Positions 34,292-43,756 of a DNA stretch of 64,000 nt are shown in pieces; positions within the stretch are counted from its first letter, which is position 1, and every line of letters begins with the position of its first letter. The stretch comes from Sanyastnella coralliicola. GTDB taxonomy: Bacteria > Bacteroidota > Bacteroidia > Flavobacteriales_D > Sanyastnellaceae. The notes under the pieces are model-generated. The model did not search any database. It was not told the origin of the DNA and saw only the letters and a list, made by a program, of their open reading frames with translations. The DNA lies in contig NZ_CP132543.1 in NCBI RefSeq assembly GCF_030845195.1, positions 3,985,501-4,049,500 on the forward strand, given 5' to 3'. A program made the translations under genes and the position numbers.

Positions 34292-34972
34292 GTGTTTCAC
34301 GCGCTCTACGAACTTCTTTTTCCCCCAACATGTCCTGTTTGTCAGCGGGCCAAACCTGCGTTTGATGGTTTTTTGTGCTTAGGCTGTTTGGCTGATCTTT
34401 CTCTTTCACTTCGACCGAAAGGCATTCAGCCAGTTGAAAAGGCATTTTGGGGTCGAGTGCCCGTTCACAGTGCTTATAGTTGGCTGCGTTTTAACCCGCA
34501 GAACAGAACCCGAGACTTGTTGCACGCCATAAAGTATGATCAAGATGAGCGGCTTGGACAAGCGATGGGACGTCGATTTGGACGTGACTTGTTATCAGTT
34601 ATTCATGATCCTCCCGATTTGATTCTACCCGTTCCGCTTCATGCGAAAAAGATGAAACGAAGAGGCTTCAACCAAGCAGAAGCCATTGCCAAGGGAATGT
34701 CAGAGGTGTTAAAAATCCCAATAAATTCAACCTTGCTTTCGCGAACGGAACATCAAGCTTCACTCACAAAATTAAGTCGGATTGACCGTTGGGAGAGGAT
34801 TAGAAGTGCTTACCAATGTCAGTCGGAGTTGCGCACAGATCTGCATTACATGGTGGTTGATGATGTGATCACTACTGGAGCTACAATAGAGGCTTGCGTC
34901 AACGCGTTGCTAGAGGCGGGAGCGGAAAAGGTCTCAGTTGCATCGCTTGCATACGCTGAACGCCAGTTCTGA
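34292..34972 (+). CDS. comF: ComF-family amidophosphoribosyltransferase-like protein
   Basis: A 226-residue protein with the N-terminal zinc-ribbon-like cysteines (PPTCPVCQRA and CLGCLADL) and a phosphoribosyltransferase domain. The domain has RDLLHAIKYDQDERLG, LILPVPLHAKKMKRRGFNQAEAIAK, and the PRPP-binding loop MVVDDVITTGATIEAC. In naturally transformable bacteria, ComF-type proteins are needed for uptake of DNA into the cytoplasm; homologues exist in many bacteria not known to be competent. The start is GTG. The gene matters here because of the dispersed 13-base word discussed in the findings. Confidence 0.92.
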   Translation: MFHALYELLFPPTCPVCQRAKPAFDGFLCLGCLADLSLSLRPKGIQPVEKAFWGRVPVHSAYSWLRFNPQNRTRDLLHAIKYDQDERLGQAMGRRFGRDLLSVIHDPPDLILPVPLHAKKMKRRGFNQAEAIAKGMSEVLKIPINSTLLSRTEHQASLTKLSRIDRWERIRSAYQCQSELRTDLHYMVVDDVITTGATIEACVNALLEAGAEKVSVASLAYAERQF

Positions 34973-34984
34973 GCTCCGAAGCAT

Positions 34985-34992
34985 TATCTTTG
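34985..34992 (+). promoter_or_regulatory. -7 promoter box of msrC
   Basis: TATCTTTG ending four bases before the ATG (predicted leaderless). Confidence 0.65.
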
Positions 34993-34996
34993 TCGC

Positions 34997-35482
34997 ATGG
35001 CTTCAACATTGACCATTGATCCTGCCCTATCAAAGGCAGAAAAATACACTACAATCTTGCCTCAAATGGCATCTTTAATTCAAGGTGAATCAAACGCTGT
35101 AGCGAACATGGCGAACTTCTCTGCGGTGATTAAGGAGGTTTGGGGGCATCACTGGGTTGGATTCTACACGGTAGAAGATGACCAATTGGTGCTTGGTCCT
35201 TTTCAAGGGCCTATTGCATGCACGCGTCTTTTTAAAGGAAAAGGGGTGTGCGCCGCAGCTTGGGAAAGTGAAGAGACTGTGGTTGTTGAAGACGTTGACG
35301 CCTTTCCAGGTCATGTGGCTTGTAGTTCTTTGAGTCGTTCAGAGATTGTTGTTCCAGTCAAGAATGCCAACAATGAAGTGGTCGCTGTGCTCGACATCGA
35401 TAGCGATCAGCTAGCTGCTTTTGACCAAGAAGACAAAGCCGGTTTGGAAGCCTTGGTAGAATTGCTAAAACCGTGCATGTGA
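34997..35482 (+). CDS. msrC: Free methionine-(R)-sulfoxide reductase (GAF domain)
   Basis: It reduces free methionine-R-sulfoxide in the cytosol. The 161-residue protein is a single GAF domain. Three cysteines sit in the family positions, C75 in GPIACTRL, C85 in GKGVCAAAW and C109 in FPGHVACSS, spaced 10 and 24 residues apart as in the E. coli enzyme. SRSEIVVPV and AVLDIDSDQL complete the signature. Its last codons overlap the next gene by ten bases. Confidence 0.93.
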   Translation: MASTLTIDPALSKAEKYTTILPQMASLIQGESNAVANMANFSAVIKEVWGHHWVGFYTVEDDQLVLGPFQGPIACTRLFKGKGVCAAAWESEETVVVEDVDAFPGHVACSSLSRSEIVVPVKNANNEVVAVLDIDSDQLAAFDQEDKAGLEALVELLKPCM

Positions 35483-37059
35483 TTAGATGTCTACTGCTCG
35501 TAGTATTGGCTGTTGCCATGTTTTCTTGTGCGAAAATCGTTCCGATTGATGGAGGCGATAGAGACACGGAAGCCCCACGTGATACCTTGATGGTTCCACG
35601 AAATTTGAGCACGAACTTTCAGGGTACGCGTATCTACATTGAGTTCAATGAGTACGTGACTTTGAACGATATCTACAATCAATTGGTGGTGTCTCCTCCG
35701 CTCGAGACTCAACCTGAGATTCGAATTCGAAAGAAGGCGGTCATCATTAACCTCCAGGAAGACTTGCTACCCAATGTGACTTACACCATGAATTTCGGTA
35801 CGGGTGTCGTAGACGTCAATGAGGGCAATCCCGCGGAGAATTTGATGTACGTCTTCTCTACTGGCCCTGAACTAGATAGTTTGACCTTGGCCGGAGAAGT
35901 GCGAGACGCGTTCACCGGACAACCTGTTCAGGGGGCCAAAGTCATGCTGTATGAATCACTTGAGGATAGCATGCCCCGGACGAGTCGTCCGTATTACTTC
36001 ACCCGAACGGATGAAGAAGGTAAATACCAGTTCAGCTACTTGAAAGAAGGTGAGTTTCAGTTGTTCGCTATCGCGGAAGAGGCTCAGAACTATATCTACG
36101 ATCTGCCTGAAGAGCGGATTGCTTTCCTTGATTCCACGGTTTTCCCGGGACGACCTTCAGAAGCAAAGACGCTTCCTACCTTGCGATTGAGTCAAGAAAT
36201 TGACACGACTCAATACGTGGAAAGTGCTGTTTCAGATAGTTCTGGATTCTTGCGCGTGAAGATGTACAACCCGTTTGCTAACGGTGTACCGGTATCGATA
36301 GCAACTGTGCCGCCACAAGCAATTAATGTTTGGTACGAAGGCCAAGACTCGCTCTTTGCTTGGACCGATGCATCCTATGTAGGTGAAAGAGACTGGGTAG
36401 TAAATGCTGGAGAGAGTTCAGATACCTTGCGTGAAGAAGGGTTCGAGTACGTTGCTCGAAACCTTGCCTTGCGCTCTGGAATGCCTGGAGCTGTACCTGC
36501 AGACGATACACTGAGCTTACGCTTTGATTTGCCCGTAGAAAGGCTTTCGCCGTTCCGCGTTAGCGCAAAAAGAGACTCCATTGATATTCCTGTGGAGATG
36601 AGTGAGAGTGAAGATCCCTTCGCGGTGAATTTCGATCTCGACTTAGAACCGGGGAATTCTTATGAACTGATGTTGCTTCCAGAAGCAGTCATTGGTTTTG
36701 ATGGAGCCAAGACTGATACCTTGATTTGGGCATTTGATACCCATGACCAAGAGCACTACGGTTTGTTACGTTTAGATTACGTTTCACAGGGCAATCGAGA
36801 AGGAATTATCGAGCTCACAGATAAAGGAGGAAGCGTGGTTCGAGTGGTGAAAGTTGTTGGAAGCCAACAGCTTGAGTTTGCAGGTCTGTTGCCCGGTGTG
36901 TATCGATTACGTATCTTCTTTGATGAAAATGCCAACGGCTTGTGGGATCCAGCAGATTTCGCTTCGAAAACCCAGCCGGAAATGATGCTAAATATGCCTG
37001 GTGAAATTTCAGTTCGTTCCAATTGGGAAGTTGATCTGGAATGGATCATGGAAAATTAG
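35473..37059 (+). CDS. Ig-like/carboxypeptidase-regulatory domain lipoprotein
   Basis: A 528-residue lipoprotein with lipobox-like AMFSC at the end of the signal. Residues 33-130 form a bacterial Ig-like (SbsA-type) domain: IYIEFNEYVTL, PPLETQPEIR, LLPNVTYTMNFGTGVVDVNEGNP. A CarboxypepD-regulatory-like unit follows (AGEVRDAFTGQPVQGAKVMLYESLE and DEEGKYQFSYLKEGEFQLFAI). The remaining beta-rich part is unassigned. This architecture is common in Bacteroidota; the role is unknown. The start is GTG and overlaps msrC, so they are probably co-transcribed. Two copies of the 13-base word lie in it, on opposite strands. Confidence 0.8.
   Translation: MHVIRCLLLVVLAVAMFSCAKIVPIDGGDRDTEAPRDTLMVPRNLSTNFQGTRIYIEFNEYVTLNDIYNQLVVSPPLETQPEIRIRKKAVIINLQEDLLPNVTYTMNFGTGVVDVNEGNPAENLMYVFSTGPELDSLTLAGEVRDAFTGQPVQGAKVMLYESLEDSMPRTSRPYYFTRTDEEGKYQFSYLKEGEFQLFAIAEEAQNYIYDLPEERIAFLDSTVFPGRPSEAKTLPTLRLSQEIDTTQYVESAVSDSSGFLRVKMYNPFANGVPVSIATVPPQAINVWYEGQDSLFAWTDASYVGERDWVVNAGESSDTLREEGFEYVARNLALRSGMPGAVPADDTLSLRFDLPVERLSPFRVSAKRDSIDIPVEMSESEDPFAVNFDLDLEPGNSYELMLLPEAVIGFDGAKTDTLIWAFDTHDQEHYGLLRLDYVSQGNREGIIELTDKGGSVVRVVKVVGSQQLEFAGLLPGVYRLRIFFDENANGLWDPADFASKTQPEMMLNMPGEISVRSNWEVDLEWIMEN
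36066..36078 (-). repeat. Dispersed 13-mer TTCCGCGATAGCG, copy 7
   Basis: Exact minus-strand copy in the Ig-like lipoprotein gene; encodes F-A-I-A-E-E. Confidence 0.95.
36553..36565 (+). repeat. Dispersed 13-mer TTCCGCGTTAGCG, copy 8
   Basis: Exact plus-strand copy in the same gene; encodes F-R-V-S-A, so here the opposite strand of the word is read. Confidence 0.95.
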
Positions 37060-37130
37060 CGGAAACAAGCAACCATCTAGGTTGTTAAGGTGTCTTAGCT
37101 ATGACCCTTGAATTACTGATGCTTAACAAG

Positions 37131-40100
37131 ATGTCTAAAATGCGTTTGCTTCTCACCCTACTATGCTCTCTCTTCATAGGTTCGGCGGTTGCTCAGGATG
37201 TTATCCCTACCAAGGGAAAAGAGTTCTGGGTAGGCTTCATGCAGAACTACGAAGTTGAAGAGTGGCAAGAAGAATTGAATATCTTCATTACCTCTGATCA
37301 AAGTACAGTTGGTACGATCCAGATTCCAGGACAAGGTTTCTCTCAAGCCTTTAGCGTTACTGCGAATCAGACGACCACCGTTACCCTTGATAACCCCATT
37401 GCAGAGCACTTCACCAATCAGGTGATTGAAAATAAAGGTATCTACATTGAAACAGTGGATACCGTTTCTGTTTTTGCGATCAACTTCAACGGATACACGG
37501 CTGACGGAACGAAGATTCTTCCAACGCCCTCTTTGGGAACAGAATACCGAATCAGTTCTTACCAAGGATTGTCGAGCTGGGGTTCTGAGTTCTTGATCGT
37601 AGCCACAGAAGACGATACAGAGATTGAAATTATCCCGAGTGCATCAACCCTAGGTGGTGACCCTGCAGGAGTGCCTTTCATTGTTGAAATGGACGCTGGT
37701 GAAAGTTACCAGGTAAAGGTGGGTAACAGCTCCGAAGATTTTATGGGAACCGTCATACGGGGAACCGAGGCCAACGGAGATTGTAGGCCTTTTGCCGTTT
37801 TCTCCGGTTCAGGTTGTACTAACATTTATACAGGTTGTGGTGCCTGTGACCACATTTATGAGCAGAATTTCCCGGTAGATACTTGGGGAACAGACTTCTA
37901 TGTGGTTCCATTCAGTTTTGCTACATCGTACACTTACCGTGTACTCGCGAACGAAGACAATACAAGCATTTCTGTGAACGGAGGAGCACCGTTTACCTTG
38001 AACGCAGGTGAATTCACAGAATACAATGACATTCCAGATGTACAATGTGTAAGCGCTGACAAAGGGATTAGCGTAACGCAATACATGGAAGGGATTACTT
38101 GTGGTGGAGCAGGTGACCCTGCGATGTGCATCATGAACGACGAATCCCAGAAGATTGATAATATCACCTTTGCAACCGTGAATTCCACGGTGATCAATCA
38201 GCACGGTCTGAACATCATCATGAATACTGCGGATGTGGGAACCTTGACACTTGATGGTGTCACGGTCCCTTCAGGAGATTTTACACCTTTCCCTGATTGT
38301 CCGAGCCACTCTTATGCTCAGATCACCATTGCAGAAGGTAGCCACACACTTGACGCACCGAACGGTTTCACAGCCTATGTATACGGTACAGGTGATGCAG
38401 AGAGCTACGCATACTCTGTAGGTTCATTTACACCAGCTCCTCCACTGATTGTGGATGACGTATTGTGTTCAAGTGATACGATCAACATTGCTGTTGAAAC
38501 AGGACTTTTGGACGTATACTGGTATGCAGAAACAAACCCTGAGGATACGATTGCTGAAGGACCTCAGTTGACATTGATTCCACCAATCGTGAGTGACATC
38601 TACGTAGCCGTAGGTAACCAATTCCAAAGTGGATGTGTGGAAGAAGAGTTCTTCTCAGTAGAAGTTCCTGACCCACCAACCTTGGAGATGTTCCAAGCAG
38701 ATGAAGAAGTTTGTGAATTCCAAAGCACGCAGCTTGGAGTTACCGTAACACCAAACTCTGGGGCGTACAACTATACGTGGACCCCGGCCATAGGTCTGGA
38801 TGATCCAAACAGCCCAAATCCGGTCGCCACGCCGTTAGAAACCACGACTTATTCCGTCTTGGTGAGTACCGCCACCGGCTGTGGTTCGAACATTGACTCT
38901 TTGACCATTGAAGTCATCGATGGTAACATTGCCAACTTTGAGGCCACATCAACCGACCTAGATTTCTGTACCGGAGAACAAGCCGAGTTTACCATAGACA
39001 TTCAAGAAAGTGTCTTTGAAGATAATTTCGACCCAGGCATATCCTGGGGACTTTGGGATGACATTCAAAATGGAACCGAAGATGTGGGTTGTGGTAGTGC
39101 CACAGGTAACGCACTTTGGTTTAACGGAACGGGACAACGCTCTGCAGAGTCTATCGATATCGATGTGGCGAATGGAGGTTCTGTGCAATTCAGTTTGCGC
39201 ATCGGATCTACGTCATTCCCATGTGATAACGTGGATGTCGGTGAAGACATCGTACTTGAGTACTCTACCGGTGGTGGAGGCGGTCCATGGACTGTCATGC
39301 AGACCTTCTTTGAATCAGGTTATGCCACATTCACGGACGTATCAGTAGAGATTCCAATTGGCGCTCAAACAGCGAGCACTCGTTTCCGCTGGCGTCAGCT
39401 TGCCAATAGCGGAGGTAATGAAGACAACTGGTCGATTGACAACATTTACATCGGGGCAACGAATACGGATGATTACGTATTTGAGTGGGCACCGGCATAC
39501 GAGTTGAGTGCTACGGATATCGCAAATCCTATTGCGACACCGTTGGTAGATACAACGTACTACGTTACCATGACGGATCAGGTGACTGGGTGTGTCTACA
39601 GCGATTCATTGACTGTAGATATCGGTCAAGGTTTCGTTCTTGAAATGACACCGGATACTGCACTTTGTGATGTTCAAGGGATTCCGATTAGTGCGACACC
39701 AGACATTGAAGGTGACTATGAGTGGGATTGGGTTGGAGACGACTTGAATAACCCATGGATTGAAACACCAACAGCATCTCCAACTTCAACAACGACCTAC
39801 AACGTGACCGTAACATCTGTTCAAGGTTGTGAAGCGACTGGAGAAGTAACCGTAACTGTGAACCAGTTGCTCGATCTTACAGTAGCCACTACTGATGACG
39901 AATTCTGTGCGGGTGAGAGTGTAGACTTGAGTGCCGACGTAGGAGGAGTCTCCGGACTAGAATATGCGTGGAGTCCGGCTGAAGGTCTTGATGACGCGAC
40001 GGCTCAAAACCCAGTGGCTAGTCCGACTGTCGACGTGATTTACGAGGTCATTGTAACTGATCCTCAATCAGGTTGTGTCTTGAGTGATGAAATTGCGTTG

Positions 40101-41711
40101 GAAGTATTTGATGCCTTCACGATTGACGCAGGGGAAGACCAAGAGTTATGTACTGTGGCAGGCTTCCAACTTGACGCTACCGATGATACGGATGATCTCT
40201 TGTCATGGCAGTGGACAAACGGAAATGTCCTAGATAACGCCAATGTCCCTAACCCTACCATTTCTACAGACGGTACTTACACTTTCTCAGTCACGGCTGA
40301 AAGCCCAGCGGGATGTGCAAGTACTGATGAAGTAACCATCACGCTCCTCTTCGAATCCTTTGATTTAGGGCCGAACTTAGATATTTGTGCCGGTGATGTC
40401 GCTACACTAGATACAGGCTACGGTGCGGAATTCGACCATGATTGGAGTACTGATGAAACAACACCAACGGTTGACGTGAATGCTACGGGAACTTACTCAG
40501 TAACGGTGACCAGTCCAGAAGGGTGTGAAGAAATAGACAATATCGATGTCATTGTACATGACCTTCCTGTAGTAGATCTAGGAGTTGATCCGGGTCTGTG
40601 TGAAGGAGAAACGTGGGATCTGGACGCTGGAAACGCAGGTGCTGATTTCGATTGGAGTACCGATCAATCAACCCAGGTGATCACAGTGAATGAAACAGAT
40701 ACTTATTCGGTGACTGTGACAGACGAATTCAACTGTGCGACTGAAGTATCGATTGACCTTGTGTTCCACTTGAATCCAGTTCTTGAGCTTCCAGATGAAC
40801 ACACCATGTGTGAAGATGAGATGCTCGTATTGGATGCAGCGAACCCTGGTTCTACTTATGATTGGAGTACGGATGAGGTAACTCAAACGATCTCCGTGAA
40901 CCAAGAAGGATTATACACCGTGGTTGTAACGAATGAATTCAACTGTACTTCTCAAGATCAGACCTTCTTGTTTGTGGAGACCTATCCAGTTGTTGACCTC
41001 GGTGAAGACAGCCAGCATTGTGTAGGAGAAGTCGTGACCATTGACGCCGGGAACCCTGGATTGAACTACACATGGTCTACAGATGAAACAACGCAATCGA
41101 TTGATGTAGATAATACTGGAACTTACGTGGTGACGGTAGATAACGGATACTGTTTCACAACGGATGACGTTGATCTACTCTTCAACCCACTTCCGGTGAA
41201 TAATCTATTCGAAGATTCATTGTTCTGTTTCAGCTTGCCACCATACCAGGTGCATTTGGATGCAGGTAACAATGGTTCAACTTACGTATGGAGCAACGGT
41301 AGCGATAATCAAAGCATCAACGTTGGATCTGAAGGGTTGTACACAGTTCAAGTAACCACTGAGTTCGGTTGTAGCTTGACCTTCGATACCTTCATCCACG
41401 AAGTGTGCTATGGTGACAATCTTTACCTGCCTAACGCCTTTACTCCGAACAACGACGGTGTCAACGATATCTTCCAAGCAGTGGGAGATGCTGTGACAGA
41501 GTTCGAGCTAGAAGTATGGAACCGCTGGGGTGAGAAGATCTGGGAGACAGATGATATCACACAGTACTGGGTTGGTAATGTCAACGGAGGTGAGTACTAC
41601 GCGGAAACAGACGTATACGTATACGTCGTGCGCTACAAGTACATCACAAACGTTGAAGGCGAAGAATCAGAATGGGTAGAGAAGACGGGACACGTCTCTC
41701 TTATCCGTTAA
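37131..41711 (+). CDS. Giant adhesin-like protein with IgGFc-binding-like N-terminus and gliding-motility C-terminal domain
   Basis: About 1526 residues with signal peptide (MRLLLTLLCSLFIGSAVAQ). Residues ~20-400 resemble the IgGFc-binding-protein N-terminal region (GKEFWVGFMQNY, GTEYRISSYQG, EFLIVATEDDTEIEI, HIYEQNFPVDTWGTDFYVVPF). The middle is a string of about ten Ig/PKD-like units of roughly 75-80 residues. These start with a Cys in [FILV]C-x-G-E/D and carry YxWSPAxGLD or DWSTDExTQ cores. One unit contains a longer jelly-roll-like insertion. The C-terminus (LYLPNAFTPNNDGVNDIF to VSLIR) is the gliding-motility-associated type B sorting domain. It is a T9SS surface or secreted protein, probably adhesive. 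I chose an ATG ten codons in from the longest frame; one more ATG follows three codons later. Confidence 0.88.
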   Translation: MSKMRLLLTLLCSLFIGSAVAQDVIPTKGKEFWVGFMQNYEVEEWQEELNIFITSDQSTVGTIQIPGQGFSQAFSVTANQTTTVTLDNPIAEHFTNQVIENKGIYIETVDTVSVFAINFNGYTADGTKILPTPSLGTEYRISSYQGLSSWGSEFLIVATEDDTEIEIIPSASTLGGDPAGVPFIVEMDAGESYQVKVGNSSEDFMGTVIRGTEANGDCRPFAVFSGSGCTNIYTGCGACDHIYEQNFPVDTWGTDFYVVPFSFATSYTYRVLANEDNTSISVNGGAPFTLNAGEFTEYNDIPDVQCVSADKGISVTQYMEGITCGGAGDPAMCIMNDESQKIDNITFATVNSTVINQHGLNIIMNTADVGTLTLDGVTVPSGDFTPFPDCPSHSYAQITIAEGSHTLDAPNGFTAYVYGTGDAESYAYSVGSFTPAPPLIVDDVLCSSDTINIAVETGLLDVYWYAETNPEDTIAEGPQLTLIPPIVSDIYVAVGNQFQSGCVEEEFFSVEVPDPPTLEMFQADEEVCEFQSTQLGVTVTPNSGAYNYTWTPAIGLDDPNSPNPVATPLETTTYSVLVSTATGCGSNIDSLTIEVIDGNIANFEATSTDLDFCTGEQAEFTIDIQESVFEDNFDPGISWGLWDDIQNGTEDVGCGSATGNALWFNGTGQRSAESIDIDVANGGSVQFSLRIGSTSFPCDNVDVGEDIVLEYSTGGGGGPWTVMQTFFESGYATFTDVSVEIPIGAQTASTRFRWRQLANSGGNEDNWSIDNIYIGATNTDDYVFEWAPAYELSATDIANPIATPLVDTTYYVTMTDQVTGCVYSDSLTVDIGQGFVLEMTPDTALCDVQGIPISATPDIEGDYEWDWVGDDLNNPWIETPTASPTSTTTYNVTVTSVQGCEATGEVTVTVNQLLDLTVATTDDEFCAGESVDLSADVGGVSGLEYAWSPAEGLDDATAQNPVASPTVDVIYEVIVTDPQSGCVLSDEIALEVFDAFTIDAGEDQELCTVAGFQLDATDDTDDLLSWQWTNGNVLDNANVPNPTISTDGTYTFSVTAESPAGCASTDEVTITLLFESFDLGPNLDICAGDVATLDTGYGAEFDHDWSTDETTPTVDVNATGTYSVTVTSPEGCEEIDNIDVIVHDLPVVDLGVDPGLCEGETWDLDAGNAGADFDWSTDQSTQVITVNETDTYSVTVTDEFNCATEVSIDLVFHLNPVLELPDEHTMCEDEMLVLDAANPGSTYDWSTDEVTQTISVNQEGLYTVVVTNEFNCTSQDQTFLFVETYPVVDLGEDSQHCVGEVVTIDAGNPGLNYTWSTDETTQSIDVDNTGTYVVTVDNGYCFTTDDVDLLFNPLPVNNLFEDSLFCFSLPPYQVHLDAGNNGSTYVWSNGSDNQSINVGSEGLYTVQVTTEFGCSLTFDTFIHEVCYGDNLYLPNAFTPNNDGVNDIFQAVGDAVTEFELEVWNRWGEKIWETDDITQYWVGNVNGGEYYAETDVYVYVVRYKYITNVEGEESEWVEKTGHVSLIR

Positions 41712-42396
41712 TCTCGAGGAAGCGCTTTACATTGTCAAGTGTGCCAAAGACGATCAGTGTGTCTGTTGTATAGACCACTGTTTCGGCACGTGGCACACCT
41801 AGAATGTGTTCTTCACGTACTACTTCGCCATTCTTTTCTTCTTCGTAGCAACGCTTGATGGTAATCAAGGTTAGATTGTACTTGTTGACAAGATCAATGT
41901 CTTCAAGCGATCGATTAGCAATTCCTCGTGGTGCTTTGATTTCGGCAACCTCGTAGTTGTCTGGAAGCTGGAGGAAGGCCGTAATGTTCGGGTTAATCAA
42001 TTGCTCAGCAACTAAACTCGCGAACTCTTCTTCCGGTGCTAGAATCTCTTCGATTCCAAGGCTCTTCAAGATGCGTTTCTGATTTTCCCCGCTGGCACGT
42101 ACGATGACACGAGGTACCTTGAAATCAAGCAGGTTCATAACGGTCAAGATCGTCGCTTCGAAGTTCTCTCCAATGGCTACTACTGCAGCGTCCATTTCAT
42201 TGATCTTCTGAGAAAGCATGGCTTTTTGATCGGTTGTATCGAGCTGAACTGCGAGGGCTACATTTTCTTTGATATTCTCAATGCGGTCGAGGTTGTTGTC
42301 AAAAGCAAAAACCTCTGCTCCTTTAGCTGATAACTTATTGGCGATTTGGGTTCCATAGCGCCCCACACCAATCACGGCGAATCGATTTCTTGACAT
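41701..42396 (-). CDS. TrkA/KtrA-type RCK potassium-uptake regulator
   Basis: A 231-residue cytosolic protein. The RCK-N nucleotide-binding domain has VIGVGRYGTQIANKL at residues 8-22, FAFDNNLDRIENI and AVVAIGENFEATILTVMNLL. The RCK-C domain has FLQLPDNYEVAEI and NKYNLTLITIKR. Such subunits gate Trk/Ktr potassium channels in response to nucleotides. The membrane partner is not adjacent. Its 3' end overlaps that of the adhesin gene by 11 bases. It lies six bases downstream of kynU on the same strand. Confidence 0.9.
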   Translation of the reverse strand: MSRNRFAVIGVGRYGTQIANKLSAKGAEVFAFDNNLDRIENIKENVALAVQLDTTDQKAMLSQKINEMDAAVVAIGENFEATILTVMNLLDFKVPRVIVRASGENQKRILKSLGIEEILAPEEEFASLVAEQLINPNITAFLQLPDNYEVAEIKAPRGIANRSLEDIDLVNKYNLTLITIKRCYEEEKNGEVVREEHILGVPRAETVVYTTDTLIVFGTLDNVKRFLEING

Positions 42397-42402
42397 AGTT
42401 TC

Positions 42403-43677
42403 TTACTGAATGGCCTCGTTCAACAACTGACCGAAGCGGTAAATGTCTTCATATGAGTTGTACAAAGGTACGGGAGCCATTCGGATAACGTTGGGTTCTC
42501 GCCAATCTACAATCACTCCTGCTTCAGTGAGCTTGTCAAATAGCGCCTTTCCTTGTCCGTGAGCCAGTATAGAAAGTTGACAGCCCCGCTCATCGTGAGA
42601 GCTTGGCGTAATGATCTCAAATTCGGCCTTGTCATTCTTATTTGAAATTTCATTGATCACAAATTCAAGGAAGTCTGTCAGCTGACGACTTTTTGCGCGG
42701 AGGTTGGCAAATCCAGCTGCCTTAAAGAGGTCAAGTGAAGCACGGTGTGCCGCCATATTGAAGACAGGTGCGTTACTCAATTGCCATCCTTCAGCTCCTG
42801 GAATAGGCTTGAAACCTGCCTCCATCTGGAATCGAGATGACTTGTCGTATCCCCACCATCCAGCGAAACGAGGGAGTTCTGGTGAGTTTGCATGACGCTC
42901 GTGTACGAAGATGCCAGAGACAGATCCCGGACCACTATTCAAGTACTTATAAGTACACCAACAAGCGAAATCTACTCCCCAATCATGCAGCTGAAGGTCG
43001 ATGTTGCCTGCGCCGTGAGCCAAGTCGAAACCAACGGTAGCTCCAACGGCATGTCCGGCTTCTGTGATTTCGCGCATGCGGAATACTTGGCCAGAATAGT
43101 AATTCACCCCACCGATCATGATCAACGCAATTTCGTCGCCATGATCATTGATGGCTTGAAGAATGTCTTCATGCTGAATCAGGTGCTCACCATCACGCGG
43201 AGCAATTTCAATCAGGTGTTCTGAAGGATCTAATCCGTGAAAGCGCAACTGAGATTCGATCGCGTATTGATCGCTCGGGAAAGCCTTGGCTTCGCATAAA
43301 ATCTTCGTTCGTTTCCCTTGTGGACGAAAAAAGGAAACCATCATCAAGTGCAGGTTCACGGTCAAACCATTCATCAACACGACCTCTTCTGGCTTAGCGC
43401 CAACAATCATCGCCTCGTCTTCGGCGAAGATCTCGTGGTAAGCGTACCATGGGTTTTTAGCGTGAAAATGTCCTTCCACACCCCAGTTTGCCCAGTCTTC
43501 GAGCTCTTGGTTAATGATGTCTTTCGCCTTCTTTGGTTGAAGGCCTAGTGAGTTGCCAGTGAAGTAAACTACTTCTTTCCCGTTAATGACAGGAAAATGG
43601 AACTCATTCCTGAATCCAGACAGCTCGTCCTGCTGGTCAAGTGCTTTTGCGAAGTCAAGTGTATTATCAAATTGCAT
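42403..43677 (-). CDS. kynU: Kynureninase
   Basis: KynU, a PLP enzyme, cleaves kynurenine or 3-hydroxykynurenine to anthranilate or 3-hydroxyanthranilate plus alanine. The 424 residues show YFTGNSLGLQPKK, the phosphate-binding AFPSDQYAIESQL, GFDLAHGAGNIDLQLHDW and the PLP lysine K244 in CTYKYLNSGPG. Together with the 3-hydroxyanthranilate dioxygenase at 61489 it supports a kynurenine route to NAD. The downstream trkA-like gene is only six bases away. Confidence 0.95.
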   Translation of the reverse strand: MQFDNTLDFAKALDQQDELSGFRNEFHFPVINGKEVVYFTGNSLGLQPKKAKDIINQELEDWANWGVEGHFHAKNPWYAYHEIFAEDEAMIVGAKPEEVVLMNGLTVNLHLMMVSFFRPQGKRTKILCEAKAFPSDQYAIESQLRFHGLDPSEHLIEIAPRDGEHLIQHEDILQAINDHGDEIALIMIGGVNYYSGQVFRMREITEAGHAVGATVGFDLAHGAGNIDLQLHDWGVDFACWCTYKYLNSGPGSVSGIFVHERHANSPELPRFAGWWGYDKSSRFQMEAGFKPIPGAEGWQLSNAPVFNMAAHRASLDLFKAAGFANLRAKSRQLTDFLEFVINEISNKNDKAEFEIITPSSHDERGCQLSILAHGQGKALFDKLTEAGVIVDWREPNVIRMAPVPLYNSYEDIYRFGQLLNEAIQ

Positions 43678-43696
43678 GAGGGGCGATTGAAAGTCC

Positions 43697-43704
43697 TACT
43701 TTTG
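43697..43704 (+). promoter_or_regulatory. -7 promoter box of hemL
   Basis: TACTTTTG followed by GCACCCC, with a TTG at 43672-43674 (22-base spacer). It is 52 bases before the ATG. Confidence 0.65.
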
Positions 43705-43756
43705 CACCCCAAAGAAGGCCGAATTATATCAATATTCAAAAGGCATACGCAATCAT

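Noticed and set aside
37161-41477. Several minus-strand frames inside the giant adhesin gene
   Set aside because: They are antisense shadows of a long repetitive gene and lack start signals and domain features.
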